A DNA stretch of 64,000 nucleotides from NCBI RefSeq assembly GCF_024748615.1, contig NZ_CP087168.1:2542001-2606000 (forward strand). Reading direction: 5' to 3'. The notes under the pieces are model-generated. The model saw only the letters and a list, made by a program, of their open reading frames with translations, was not told where the DNA came from and searched no databases. This document shows, piece after piece, positions 36,165 through 43,889 of the stretch (positions are counted from its first letter, which is position 1; each line of letters opens with the position of its first letter). The DNA is from Pseudomonas sp. B21-048. GTDB taxonomy: Bacteria > Pseudomonadota > Gammaproteobacteria > Pseudomonadales > Pseudomonadaceae. A program made the translations under genes and the position numbers.

Positions 36165-36205
36165 ACTTTCTGTCTCTGGGCTCCGATCAAAGTCAGGAGA
36201 CGATC

Positions 36206-37219
36206 ATGAACAGCACCCCCGCTCAGCAGAGCTTGCTTGAGCAGTACGTGAAAAAAATCCTCGCCGCGCCGGTTTACGAACTTGCCGTGCGCACGCCGTT
36301 GCAACCAGCACCTGCCTTGTCCGAGGCGTTGGGCAATCAGATCCTACTCAAGCGCGAAGACTTGCAACCGACGTTTTCCTTCAAGATCCGCGGCGCCTAC
36401 AACAAACTGGTGCACCTGAGCGATGAACAGAAGGCCCATGGCGTGATCACGGCCTCGGCGGGCAATCATGCCCAAGGCGTAGCGTTGGCAGCCCGCGAAT
36501 TGGGGATTGCCGCAACGATTGTCATGCCCTGCACGACACCGGAATTGAAGGTGCACGGGGTTCGCAGTCGGGGAGCGGATGCGGTGCTGCACGGCGAGAG
36601 TTTTCCGTTTGCCCTGGAATATGCGCTGGATCTGGCACGGCAAACCGGCCGCACCTTTGTCTCACCCTTCGACGACCCGGACGTGATCGCGGGGCAGGGC
36701 ACCGTCGCCATGGAAATCCTTCGCCAGCACCAAGGGCCGCTGGATGCGATCTTCGTTCCGGTGGGCGGTGGAGGCTTGATCGCCGGCATCGCCGCGTACG
36801 TCAAATACCTTCACCCTGAAGTCCGGATCATCGGCGTCGAGTCGGAACATTCCGCCTGTTTGCAGGCTGCATTGCAGGTCGGTGAACGGGTCGTGTTACC
36901 CCATGTAGGCACCTTCGCCGATGGCGTGGCGGTCGCTGAGATCGGCGCCCATAGTTTCGAGGTCTGCCGGTTTTGCGTCGATGAGGTAATGACCGTCAGC
37001 AACGACGAACTCTGTGCCGCGATCAAGAATATCTATGACGATACCCGCTCAATCACCGAACCTTCCGGTGCGCTGGCGGTGGCCGGGATCAAGCAGTACG
37101 TGGCACGAAACGGCGTCCGGGGGCAGACCCTGGTGGCCATTGATTCCGGAGCGAACATCAATTTCGACAGCCTGCGGCATGTGGCCGAGCGCGCCGCGTT
37201 GTGCGGCGTGCCGGCGTGA
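36206..37219 (+). CDS. Short-form threonine dehydratase (threonine ammonia-lyase)
   Basis: The 337-residue PLP enzyme has SFKIRGAYNKL (about 58-68) with the PLP Lys, ASAGNHAQGVALAA, GQGTVAMEIL and the glycine loop VGGGGLIAGIA. The catalytic domain is complete, but the ~150-residue C-terminal ACT-like regulatory region of biosynthetic IlvA is absent. This short form is catabolic or isoleucine-insensitive: threonine to 2-oxobutanoate and ammonia. AGGAG precedes the ATG. The gene is followed immediately by a truncated NIPSNAP remnant on the other strand. Confidence 0.9.
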   Translation: MNSTPAQQSLLEQYVKKILAAPVYELAVRTPLQPAPALSEALGNQILLKREDLQPTFSFKIRGAYNKLVHLSDEQKAHGVITASAGNHAQGVALAARELGIAATIVMPCTTPELKVHGVRSRGADAVLHGESFPFALEYALDLARQTGRTFVSPFDDPDVIAGQGTVAMEILRQHQGPLDAIFVPVGGGGLIAGIAAYVKYLHPEVRIIGVESEHSACLQAALQVGERVVLPHVGTFADGVAVAEIGAHSFEVCRFCVDEVMTVSNDELCAAIKNIYDDTRSITEPSGALAVAGIKQYVARNGVRGQTLVAIDSGANINFDSLRHVAERAALCGVPA

Positions 37220-37234
37220 GGAGGCATCAGGGGC

Positions 37235-37297
37235 TCAGGCGAGCAGCGGACGCAAAAAGTATGGGTCGATCACATATTTGACATGGCAGGTAATCAA
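37235..37297 (-). pseudogene. Truncated 5' end of a NIPSNAP-family gene
   Basis: From a TTG at 37295-37297, the frame reads ITCHVKYVIDPY and then FLRPLLA and stop. ITCHVKYVIDPY is the N-terminus of pseudomonad NIPSNAP proteins (about 100-110 residues), so the rest of the gene is missing after the twelfth residue. AAAGGAG lies about 7 bases before the start, as for a real gene. It looks like what is left after a deletion. Confidence 0.55.
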
Positions 37298-37356
37298 GAT
37301 AGGCACTCCTTTGGCGTGGTGGTCGGTTATTCCTGAACGGCTTTCTCGACAGGGTT

Positions 37357-37455
37357 CTACGCCGACTCGAGCATGCCGCCCAAGCGTGACGGATGTAGAA
37401 CGACAAAACAGCCAACTATCAGCCCGACGGTCGTGTTAAGCGGAAAAGTCCCCAT
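37357..37455 (-). CDS. Small membrane-type protein, 32 aa (possible)
   Basis: The ATG at 37453-37455 is preceded by AAGGAGG at 4-base spacing, which is a very strong ribosome binding site. The product MGTFPLNTTVGLIVGCFVVL ends in HPSRLGGMLESA and has one hydrophobic helix (about 8-21). It reads into the truncated NIPSNAP stump, and an AAAGGAG lies between them, so both may have shared a transcript. No known family. Confidence 0.45.
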   Translation of the reverse strand: MGTFPLNTTVGLIVGCFVVLHPSRLGGMLESA

Positions 37456-37850
37456 GATGCCTCCTTGCGTGTATGTGGGGTCAGTAGATACTGAATAGAT
37501 GGGCCGCATTTTCACTGCCGTCCTCACCCAATGCAAACCCGCCACACCGGGGTGTTTGCAAAATGCGGGTCTTGAAACAGTCCTTTCTTGCATTTTGCAT
37601 GACGCGTTGTGTTGCCATCTCCCTAAAACCCTTGATTTACCGACGAGGCGCAGAGCGAAATCCCGGGCATGTTTTATGCTGTAGCTGTCTTGAGCTGACC
37701 ACGATTGCTACTGAGTCAGCGCTGAAACAAGAAAGCGGTTGGACGCTGGAATGGAACAAAGAGGCTCCCCACGGAAGAAAAGCAACGGGCATTTGAGCTC
37801 CGACCGACATTGATCTTTGATTGGCAATCTCACAAACCGAGAGGGTGGCC
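37456..37850. other. Intergenic region without recognised features
   Basis: This 395-bp stretch has no open frame that looks coding on either strand and no strong repeat. The terminal AGAGGGTGGCC contains the ribosome binding region for the DUF1652 gene at 37851. Confidence 0.4.
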
Positions 37851-38120
37851 ATGTTTCTTTCTGCCTTGGAACTACGCAATATCATCGAGAGCAGTTTTCT
37901 CCCAAAACGCTGCCAATGCACGCTGTCACCGGACCTGTCGATGACCGTCAAAGTATACGCGGACGATGAAACGGATCATCTCGATCTGTTTGTCACCGGT
38001 ATAGACGCCCAGCGTCTCAATGGATGTAGGGAGATAAAAGAGCTGATCGTCGAGTTGCGTTCGGGCCTTGAACATCACGTTATCGAGCATCCGTACAGCC
38101 CAAAGTCAAAAGCCCATTAA
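37851..38120 (+). CDS. DUF1652 family protein
   Basis: The 89-residue protein starts MFLSALELRNIIESSFLPKR and then CQCTLSPDLSMTVKV, which is the DUF1652 pattern (LELR.IIESSFLP..C.CT), a family largely restricted to Pseudomonas. The rest forms a small beta-alpha domain ending in a helix IKELIVELRSGLEH. Function unknown. It lies upstream of the region disrupted by the IS element. Confidence 0.88.
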   Translation: MFLSALELRNIIESSFLPKRCQCTLSPDLSMTVKVYADDETDHLDLFVTGIDAQRLNGCREIKELIVELRSGLEHHVIEHPYSPKSKAH

Positions 38121-38394
38121 CCGGCCGTTTCACCCCGTTCAACCGATACACGCCGGGTCTGGATAAACCCCAGACCCCGTTCAATTCCACCAGTATCACC
38201 AGCTAAATACCCGGCCCGGCATGACCATTGAGCCTCGCCGAAGCCCAGTGCCGCCAAATCGAAACACCCACCATAAAGCCGCTGCACATCGCGCTTCTCG
38301 CTGCCAGAGCGGTGCCTGCCATACCCGATAAAACATCACCCCCAACGCGCCGAACATTTTTTTCGAGGCAAATTGGCCGTCATGTCAGATAAAA
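38121..38394. other. Intergenic stretch with possible gene debris
   Basis: The minus strand has a frame without Met start that encodes a hydrophobic Gly/Ala-rich stretch (GMAGTALAARSAMCSGFMV) before a stop; it could be the remains of a membrane protein, but I cannot name it. No other feature is convincing. Confidence 0.25.
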
Positions 38395-38504
38395 GGAAGG
38401 CCCCACAGCAGACTGTGTGAAAACGCAGTAATCGCGGCCCAAGCAAACGCCACGGCTTGTTCGGGGCGTTTGCTCTTTGCGGGAAGCAGACGAAAAAAGG
38501 CTAT

Positions 38505-39926
38505 TCAGCCCATTAACGCCATCAGTTGACGTGCTCCCAGCACATTAATCACTCTTTTGAGGTTGTAGGCGTTTATCGCCAGCGCCATTTCCGCTCTCGC
38601 GCCTTCCAATTGACGCAGCAGGAAGCGGCCGTTGCCGAACAGCCATTGTTTGAGGTTGCCGAAAGGGTGTTCAACGATGGATCTTCGGCTGACCATCATC
38701 TCTGGATGTGCCCGCATCCGTTGCCCCATGCGCTCAAAGGCATCTTCGTTTGCATGCCGCGAGACATACCGACGAGGCGCATCGGTGCACTGTGCTTTTA
38801 ATGCACAGGAGGTGCAATCCTTGATGGCCTGGTACTCACGATTGCCGTTGTGCAATTGCTTGAGTGTCAGTAATTGGCCGGCAGGGCATTGGTAATGGTC
38901 GTGCTCTACGTCGTAAACAAAGTCTTTTCGGTCGAAAAAATCCTTACCTTTGCGGCTGGAGTTCTTTGATCGGCTGGGCGGCACATAAGCCGTGATGTTG
39001 GCGTCTTCACATGCCTGGAATTGCTGGCCATTGGAGTAGCCGGCGTCAGCCGTCACGGTCAGCTCTGGCTGCTGCAACTGTTCTTTGGCCTCCTTGGCCA
39101 TCGGCTCCAACTGACGCCGATCGTCGCCATCCTGAGTCACTGCATGGTGCAGGATCAGGCAGTGTTCAGCGTCCACCGCCGTTTGCACGTTGTAAGCAAC
39201 TCGCGGACCTTTGGCGGTGCGCATCATTCGAGCATCGCTTTCGTGAGCGTTGAACTGCTCCAGATCCATAGACTTCATCAAAGCCTGGCAAGTCCGGTTA
39301 TTCGACTGCTTGTCTTCAAGTCGCGCCAGCGCGGTTTTGATCGCGCTGCGATCAACCGTTTCACCCGCCTCGTCCTTGTCGGCCTCATCCAGCTGCACCA
39401 GATACTGGGCAATGCGCTTGTCCAGCTTTTCCTCCTGGAGCTTGAGCTGTTTGAGATTCAGATGCCGTCGTGCAGACGCCACCGTCCGAAATTTACTGCC
39501 ATCGATGGCAACCAGGTCGCCCGCAATCAAACCGACCGCGCGGCAGAATTGGACAAAGGCCCGGCACGTGGCAATGAACGCGGTTTTGTTGTCCCGACGA
39601 AAGTCGGCAATGGTTTTAAAGTCGGGCTTGAGTCGATTGATCAGCCACATGACTTCGACGTTGCGTTGGCACTCGGCTTCAAGTCGGCGCGAGGAGCGAA
39701 TCCGCTGGAAATAGCCGTAGAGATACAGTTTGAGCTGGTCGGCAGGATCGTAAGAGGGACGTCCTGTGCCTTTGGGAGTTGCCCTGCCGAAGCCCAATTG
39801 AACAAGATCCAGTCCTGCGACATAGGCGTCAATCACGCGAACGAGATGATCTTCAGGTATTAAATCTTCCAGAGAAACCGGGAAGAGACTGGTCTGGTTT
39901 CGTGGTTCACCTTGGATATACGCCAC
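38505..39926 (-). CDS. IS1182 family transposase
   Basis: The 473-residue transposase starts MAYIQGEPRNQTSLFP and has the N-terminal DUF772-like domain (SYDPADQLKLYLYGYFQRIRSS split as SYDPADQLKLYLYG + YFQRIRSS). Catalytic DDE candidates are the Asp in AIDGSKFR (about 143), the Asp in VTADAGYS (about 290) and a Glu in SIVEHPFGNLKQW (about 432), with a DDE_Tnp_1-type C-terminal domain. No frameshift or stop interrupts it, so the element could still be active. Confidence 0.95.
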   Translation of the reverse strand: MAYIQGEPRNQTSLFPVSLEDLIPEDHLVRVIDAYVAGLDLVQLGFGRATPKGTGRPSYDPADQLKLYLYGYFQRIRSSRRLEAECQRNVEVMWLINRLKPDFKTIADFRRDNKTAFIATCRAFVQFCRAVGLIAGDLVAIDGSKFRTVASARRHLNLKQLKLQEEKLDKRIAQYLVQLDEADKDEAGETVDRSAIKTALARLEDKQSNNRTCQALMKSMDLEQFNAHESDARMMRTAKGPRVAYNVQTAVDAEHCLILHHAVTQDGDDRRQLEPMAKEAKEQLQQPELTVTADAGYSNGQQFQACEDANITAYVPPSRSKNSSRKGKDFFDRKDFVYDVEHDHYQCPAGQLLTLKQLHNGNREYQAIKDCTSCALKAQCTDAPRRYVSRHANEDAFERMGQRMRAHPEMMVSRRSIVEHPFGNLKQWLFGNGRFLLRQLEGARAEMALAINAYNLKRVINVLGARQLMALMG

Positions 39927-39930
39927 AGCA

Positions 39931-39965
39931 AAAATGCCCCGTATCTTTCAATGATGGGGCATTTT
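39931..39965. terminator. Hairpin inside the IS ahead of the transposase gene
   Basis: AAAATGCCCC (39931-39940) pairs with GGGGCATTTT (39956-39965). It lies between the IS end and the transposase start and could block read-through transcription from outside the element, as in many IS elements. Confidence 0.6.
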
Positions 39966-40032
39966 CTTGAATCGCTGCGCAAATGGCTAGGTTTTCACAC
40001 AGTCTGCACAGGGTGGGGCCTTCCTTTATTAC

Positions 40033-40809
40033 TCAGCTAGAGAACTCAAAGCGATTGCAAAGAAATGGTCGCGCTCTGAAGTCTTGCTGGCTGTCAGCGT
40101 CCATCCACACCCACTGCGTACCGTCGCCTTGCAGATTATTGGTAATGCTCTGAATCTGCGAGTAAACGATCTTGACGTTCCCAGCCGCACTGGCAGTAGG
40201 CCCAATGTTGGTGACCTGATTGGCAAGGAGGCCGTTTGAAGTCTCATTGACGACAAACACGGTCGCTTGCGCCTCACGGAACTGGCAGGAGAGGAACTGT
40301 GTAATGGAGCTGCTGATCGTCAGGTTCATCCATTTCGAGGGGGGGCCGCATAGTAACGGGTGTACTTGTTGAACGGATGCTGCTCACCATCGGCCTGCAG
40401 CGGATAATTACTGAGCCCCGACGTATTGGTCGGCATGCCGACACTTCCCAGCCAGATTTCGACCAGGGACCTACCGGCGTTGCTGGGCAGTGAAACCGAA
40501 ACGGTTTGAGTATCGGTGCCCGAGACAAAACCCAATGATGCCAAGCCTGCATTGGCCGTGGTGCCAGGCACTGTGATCGGTACGGGCGGCTGGCTATTGC
40601 TCCAGTTCACGGAGACCGTGGAATTGTCGATCAGCCAGGCAATCAGCGCCGCCTGGAAGGTACCGCCAGCCCCTCACGGTATTGGCAATCTTCACCGAAC
40701 AAGCCGGCATAGACCACGAACCGTGGGCCACCGTTGCGCCTTCGCCGCCTCGGGCCAGGAACACTAACTGACAGCGATGCTCCAACCCGTTGTGGTCGTC
40801 CATCAACAT
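40033..40809 (-). pseudogene. Disrupted C-terminal half of the PI-PLC-like gene
   Basis: Three frames on the minus strand carry consecutive parts of one protein. The first follows the TAG at 40810-40812 in the same frame (MLMDDHNGLEHRCQLVFLAR to NTVRG). A one-base insertion near 40670-40676 switches to the frame with FQAALIAWLIDNSTVSV. A run of seven G (40339-40345) marks the last switch, to the frame with WMNLTISSSITQFL. The C-terminal half is therefore dead unless recoded. Its content is a beta-rich domain with no clear family. Confidence 0.75.
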
Positions 40810-41742
40810 CTAGGAAGGATAGGTCACTGTGCCAGCCCGAGTAACGTTCAGGCTGGCTCGAGTGGCCATACTATTAATTCGATTGTTCGCTTTTATCAAA
40901 CTCGCGGCTCGGCAATAAAAAACCATTTTTGATTCTTCAATGAAGTCGACGTTGATTATGTTGCACTGGGTTGCCCAGTCGCGCTTGGCGAGATCGAACC
41001 ACCAATTGAGATGTCCTTTGATGTCGACAGGGCCGCTGGTAATGCTGTAGCTGGTTGCGGAAAGCGACCAGGGCGCCCATTCGCCAGGAGGGTTTTTCAG
41101 TACGTCAACGATGTGTTTTTCCAGTTCAGCGGTGTTCGTATCGGCGATGCGACTCCATTGGTGTTCGATTTTTTTGCAAAATAGAGTTTGATCAAGTGCA
41201 CGGTGCGACGGCGTCGCGACCAGAATTCTTTCCAGAGGGCTGATGTGCTTGAGTTGGCCGAGGCTCAGATGCAGGTTTCCGGTGGGAATGATGCGATAGC
41301 CCAAGAAGTGGATAATCATGCTATTGAAGTAGGCAAAATCAAATGCCTGATGACCGCCCTTCAGTTCATGGAAGTCCAGGATGATAAATTCGTCGGGGTT
41401 TTCCTTGAGAAAACGATTCAAGTCCGTCACAAGATTGCCCAAAGTACGGGTGGAGCGGTAACCATTGTGTTGAAAACGGAATTTGCCAAGCCCCGGCGCG
41501 TCGAAGTCAAAATCCAGTCGAACATCCAGCGCTCGCGAACCATTGTTCAGCTGGGCATAAAACGAATCGTGCTGGCACGCCAGCCAGTGAGCGCCTGGAA
41601 TTGTCGGGTAGGACGCTTGCCAGTCGCAGCCCGCATTGTGAGTGCCCGGCAGCGTCAACTCGCAGAGCGATAGTGTATCGAGGGCCGGGGTCGCAGCCAT
41701 CCAGTTGTTGAGTGCGTAATCTTCTGAAGTGGTGTTGTTCAT
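40810..41742 (-). CDS. Phosphatidylinositol-specific phospholipase C X-domain-like protein (truncated by stop)
   Basis: The 310-residue product has a PI-PLC X-like domain (about 20-250): SLCELTLPGTHNAG contains the first catalytic His, SRALDVRLDFDF the second half of the active site, and DLNRFLKENPDEFIILDFHEL a conserved core strand. No signal peptide is evident. Bacterial PI-PLC-like proteins cleave phosphoinositides or GPI-type lipids. The frame ends at TAG 40810-40812 but the homologous protein seems to continue, so this is probably a truncated version. Start at 41742 has AAGGACG just before it. Confidence 0.8.
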   Translation of the reverse strand: MNNTTSEDYALNNWMAATPALDTLSLCELTLPGTHNAGCDWQASYPTIPGAHWLACQHDSFYAQLNNGSRALDVRLDFDFDAPGLGKFRFQHNGYRSTRTLGNLVTDLNRFLKENPDEFIILDFHELKGGHQAFDFAYFNSMIIHFLGYRIIPTGNLHLSLGQLKHISPLERILVATPSHRALDQTLFCKKIEHQWSRIADTNTAELEKHIVDVLKNPPGEWAPWSLSATSYSITSGPVDIKGHLNWWFDLAKRDWATQCNIINVDFIEESKMVFYCRAASLIKANNRINSMATRASLNVTRAGTVTYPS

Positions 41743-41921
41743 TGATGCGTCCTTACATCGATTAATAGAAGCGTCGCCCCTGTTTATTGAAACGGTGAGG
41801 GGCGGCTGCTTCGTATTTATAATGATAAAAGTGCGCATGGCAAATTACTGTTTAATGCAGCGTATGTTCTGTTTTTGTGTTGATTCTATATTTGTTGGTT
41901 GAACTTGAGCTGAATGAGTTA

Positions 41922-43214
41922 CTACTGATTTCGATTTTTTGCCTCAATCCATTGCGCCATATACTGAGTGCTTTTGTGCTGGTGATGACGCAACATGCTG
42001 CCCGTGAAATTGTCCCTTCTAAGTTGAGCGAGATGTACCTGGCAATACAATAATCTCTCGATCAGCGCCGGGCCATGTATCGACGGCCGATAGCGATCGG
42101 CCAACAGCGTCTGCCCATGGGATTGGGCGCTCATCCAAAGGTCTTTGTCTTTATAAAGACGTACCGCACAATCGGCGAATTCGCGCGCGGTTCGGGTCAC
42201 CGCGCCCGGCCACGGCTGTTCTCGGTGCATCGCTTCCGCGCCAATTGGGGTCGTGACATTGGGTGTGCCGCATAGCATGGCGTCGACGATTTTGCCTTTG
42301 ATACCCGCACCGAAACGTAACGGCGCCAGGCATACCCGGGCAGCCGACATGACTTGCAATGCATCTTCTGCCCAGTTCATCACTTGAAACCCTTGGGCCG
42401 GATTGTGCAACGCGGTGGCCTTGGGCGGCGTGTAAGCGCCGTATATGTGCAACTGAGCCGTTGGCAGTTGCTGGCGGATCAGCGGCCAAATGGTCGTTTT
42501 CATCCAGAGCACCGCGTCCCAGTTCGGCGCATGACGGAAGTTGCCGATGCTGAGAAAGTGCGCCCGGTCCTCAAAAGCTTTCGGTGCCTCACTCGGTGCA
42601 TCGACCATCAGCGGACACCAGTGCAGCAAGTTGCGCGGCAGTTTGAACTGCTCGACCAGCAATTCGATCTCCACTTCAGAGATCATCAGGTTCAAGTCGC
42701 AACGATACAGCGCGGCGATCTCACGTTTTGCCAGATCGGTATCGGCCATGAGCTCGAACTCTTCACGCAATGCCGGGGCGAATAACTCACTGAAATCGTT
42801 GGCGTCGTCGCTGGCCTTCAAGCGATCCTTGAGTCGCTGATGCCGGGCATGTCGCAGGCTTTGCAGGTCTGAAGTCTCAAGCACACGCAACGCATCGGGG
42901 CAGTGTTTCTCTACTCGCCAGCCGAACTGTTCTTCCATCATGAACTGATCGAACAACACGATATCCGGGGCCAGTTCACTGACAAAGGTGTCGAAACTGC
43001 TGTTGTTCAACTCGATTGGAACTTCGCGAATGCCCAACGTGCTCAGGTCCGCACGGTGCTCACCGGTGCCAGCGGGGCTGCTGAAGGTAATGTCCCAGCC
43101 TTGCTGCAAAAACGTTTCGAGAATTTGCATGACATGCCCACTGGCCGCAGAAGAGCGGGGCTCGGGCCAGACGTAACCAATCACCAGGACTTTGGTTGCG
43201 CGGGGTTGACTCAT
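41922..43214 (-). CDS. Glycosyltransferase family 4-like protein
   Basis: The 430-residue protein has the two-domain Rossmann look of GT-B enzymes. N-terminal KVLVIGYVWPEPRSSAASGH is the acceptor-side loop; C-terminal FLSIGNFRHAPNWDAVLWM and LAPLRFGAGIKGKIVDAMLCGTP (split FGAGIKGK and IVDAMLCGTP) form the nucleotide-sugar site of GT4-type transferases, followed by PIGAEAM. It likely transfers a sugar in surface polysaccharide or glycoprotein synthesis. No other polysaccharide genes are adjacent. It lies 57 bp downstream of the receiver gene on the same strand. Confidence 0.86.
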   Translation of the reverse strand: MSQPRATKVLVIGYVWPEPRSSAASGHVMQILETFLQQGWDITFSSPAGTGEHRADLSTLGIREVPIELNNSSFDTFVSELAPDIVLFDQFMMEEQFGWRVEKHCPDALRVLETSDLQSLRHARHQRLKDRLKASDDANDFSELFAPALREEFELMADTDLAKREIAALYRCDLNLMISEVEIELLVEQFKLPRNLLHWCPLMVDAPSEAPKAFEDRAHFLSIGNFRHAPNWDAVLWMKTTIWPLIRQQLPTAQLHIYGAYTPPKATALHNPAQGFQVMNWAEDALQVMSAARVCLAPLRFGAGIKGKIVDAMLCGTPNVTTPIGAEAMHREQPWPGAVTRTAREFADCAVRLYKDKDLWMSAQSHGQTLLADRYRPSIHGPALIERLLYCQVHLAQLRRDNFTGSMLRHHQHKSTQYMAQWIEAKNRNQ

Positions 43215-43271
43215 TTAATGGGTATTCCTTGATACAGGTAGGGAGCGGGGAAATCGGGGGGTGAAACCAGC

Positions 43272-43631
43272 CTAGACGAGTATGCCTTTGACCTTGTCAC
43301 GCAACTGATCGATCGAGAATGGCTTGCCGATGAGATGCATGCCGTCAGGTACCTCGATGCTTTCGGCAAAGCCGCTGGCGAACAGGATCGGTAACTCGGG
43401 ACGCAGCATGCGTGCCTGTTTCGCCAATTCCCGGCCATCCATAACGGGTAGCCCCACATCTGTCATCAGCAAATCGATGCCCTGGTCCTCATCGTTGATG
43501 AATTCCAGCGCCATTTCACAACCATCCGCCGCAAGCACCCGGAATTTAAGCTCCTCCAGCACATCGACGATCAGCGTGCGCACGATGGCATCGTCTTCGA
43601 CGACTAGTATGGTGGAGGCATTGGTGGACAT
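43272..43631 (-). CDS. Single-domain response regulator
   Basis: The 119-residue protein is one receiver domain with VVEDDAIVRTLI (acidic pocket), MTDVGLPVMDGREL with phospho-acceptor Asp, SGFAES and KPFS with the conserved Lys. No output domain. It diverges from the large hybrid kinase gene at 43890 and is upstream of the glycosyltransferase gene, so it may pass phosphate from that kinase. Confidence 0.9.
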   Translation of the reverse strand: MSTNASTILVVEDDAIVRTLIVDVLEELKFRVLAADGCEMALEFINDEDQGIDLLMTDVGLPVMDGRELAKQARMLRPELPILFASGFAESIEVPDGMHLIGKPFSIDQLRDKVKGILV

Positions 43632-43889
43632 GGCGGGTTCTCACAGGGCTGGATGTGCGGTTGCGTCGATCGAAGTCGCCGGGTTCGTTGGATGCGTCAG
43701 TGACGGATCACGATGAGTTTGTAAGGCGCTACAAAAACAATAGCCGCACAAGAGCCGCACAGAATAACTGCTCCTTCGCGCCAGAGCAGTTAAATCACGA
43801 TTTTGCCAAAAAACAGGTCATAAAATTGGATCCATTCGTCAGTTATCGGGCAAACTCAATTATTTCCGATAGTCCGATAAGGCTAAGCC

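Larger units (their letters stand above)
38409..40006. mobile_element. IS1182-family insertion sequence, 1598 bp
   Basis: The element has perfect 16-bp terminal inverted repeats CAGACTGTGTGAAAAC (38409-38424; complement 39991-40006) and 5-bp direct target repeats CACAG (38404-38408 and 40007-40011). It contains one intact transposase gene on the minus strand and a hairpin between the right end and that gene. The intact ends, target repeats and intact transposase indicate a recent insertion. Confidence 0.93.
38395..40024. terminator. Rho-independent terminator split by an IS element
   Basis: GGAAGGCCCCAC (38395-38406) and GTGGGGCCTTCC (40013-40024) are perfect reverse complements located just outside the IS. 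Without the IS and one copy of its target duplication they would form a 12-bp stem with a 3-base loop, with TTT after it on the plus strand and TTTT on the minus strand. So the IS sits in the loop of a bidirectional terminator, downstream of the PI-PLC-like gene. Confidence 0.85.
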
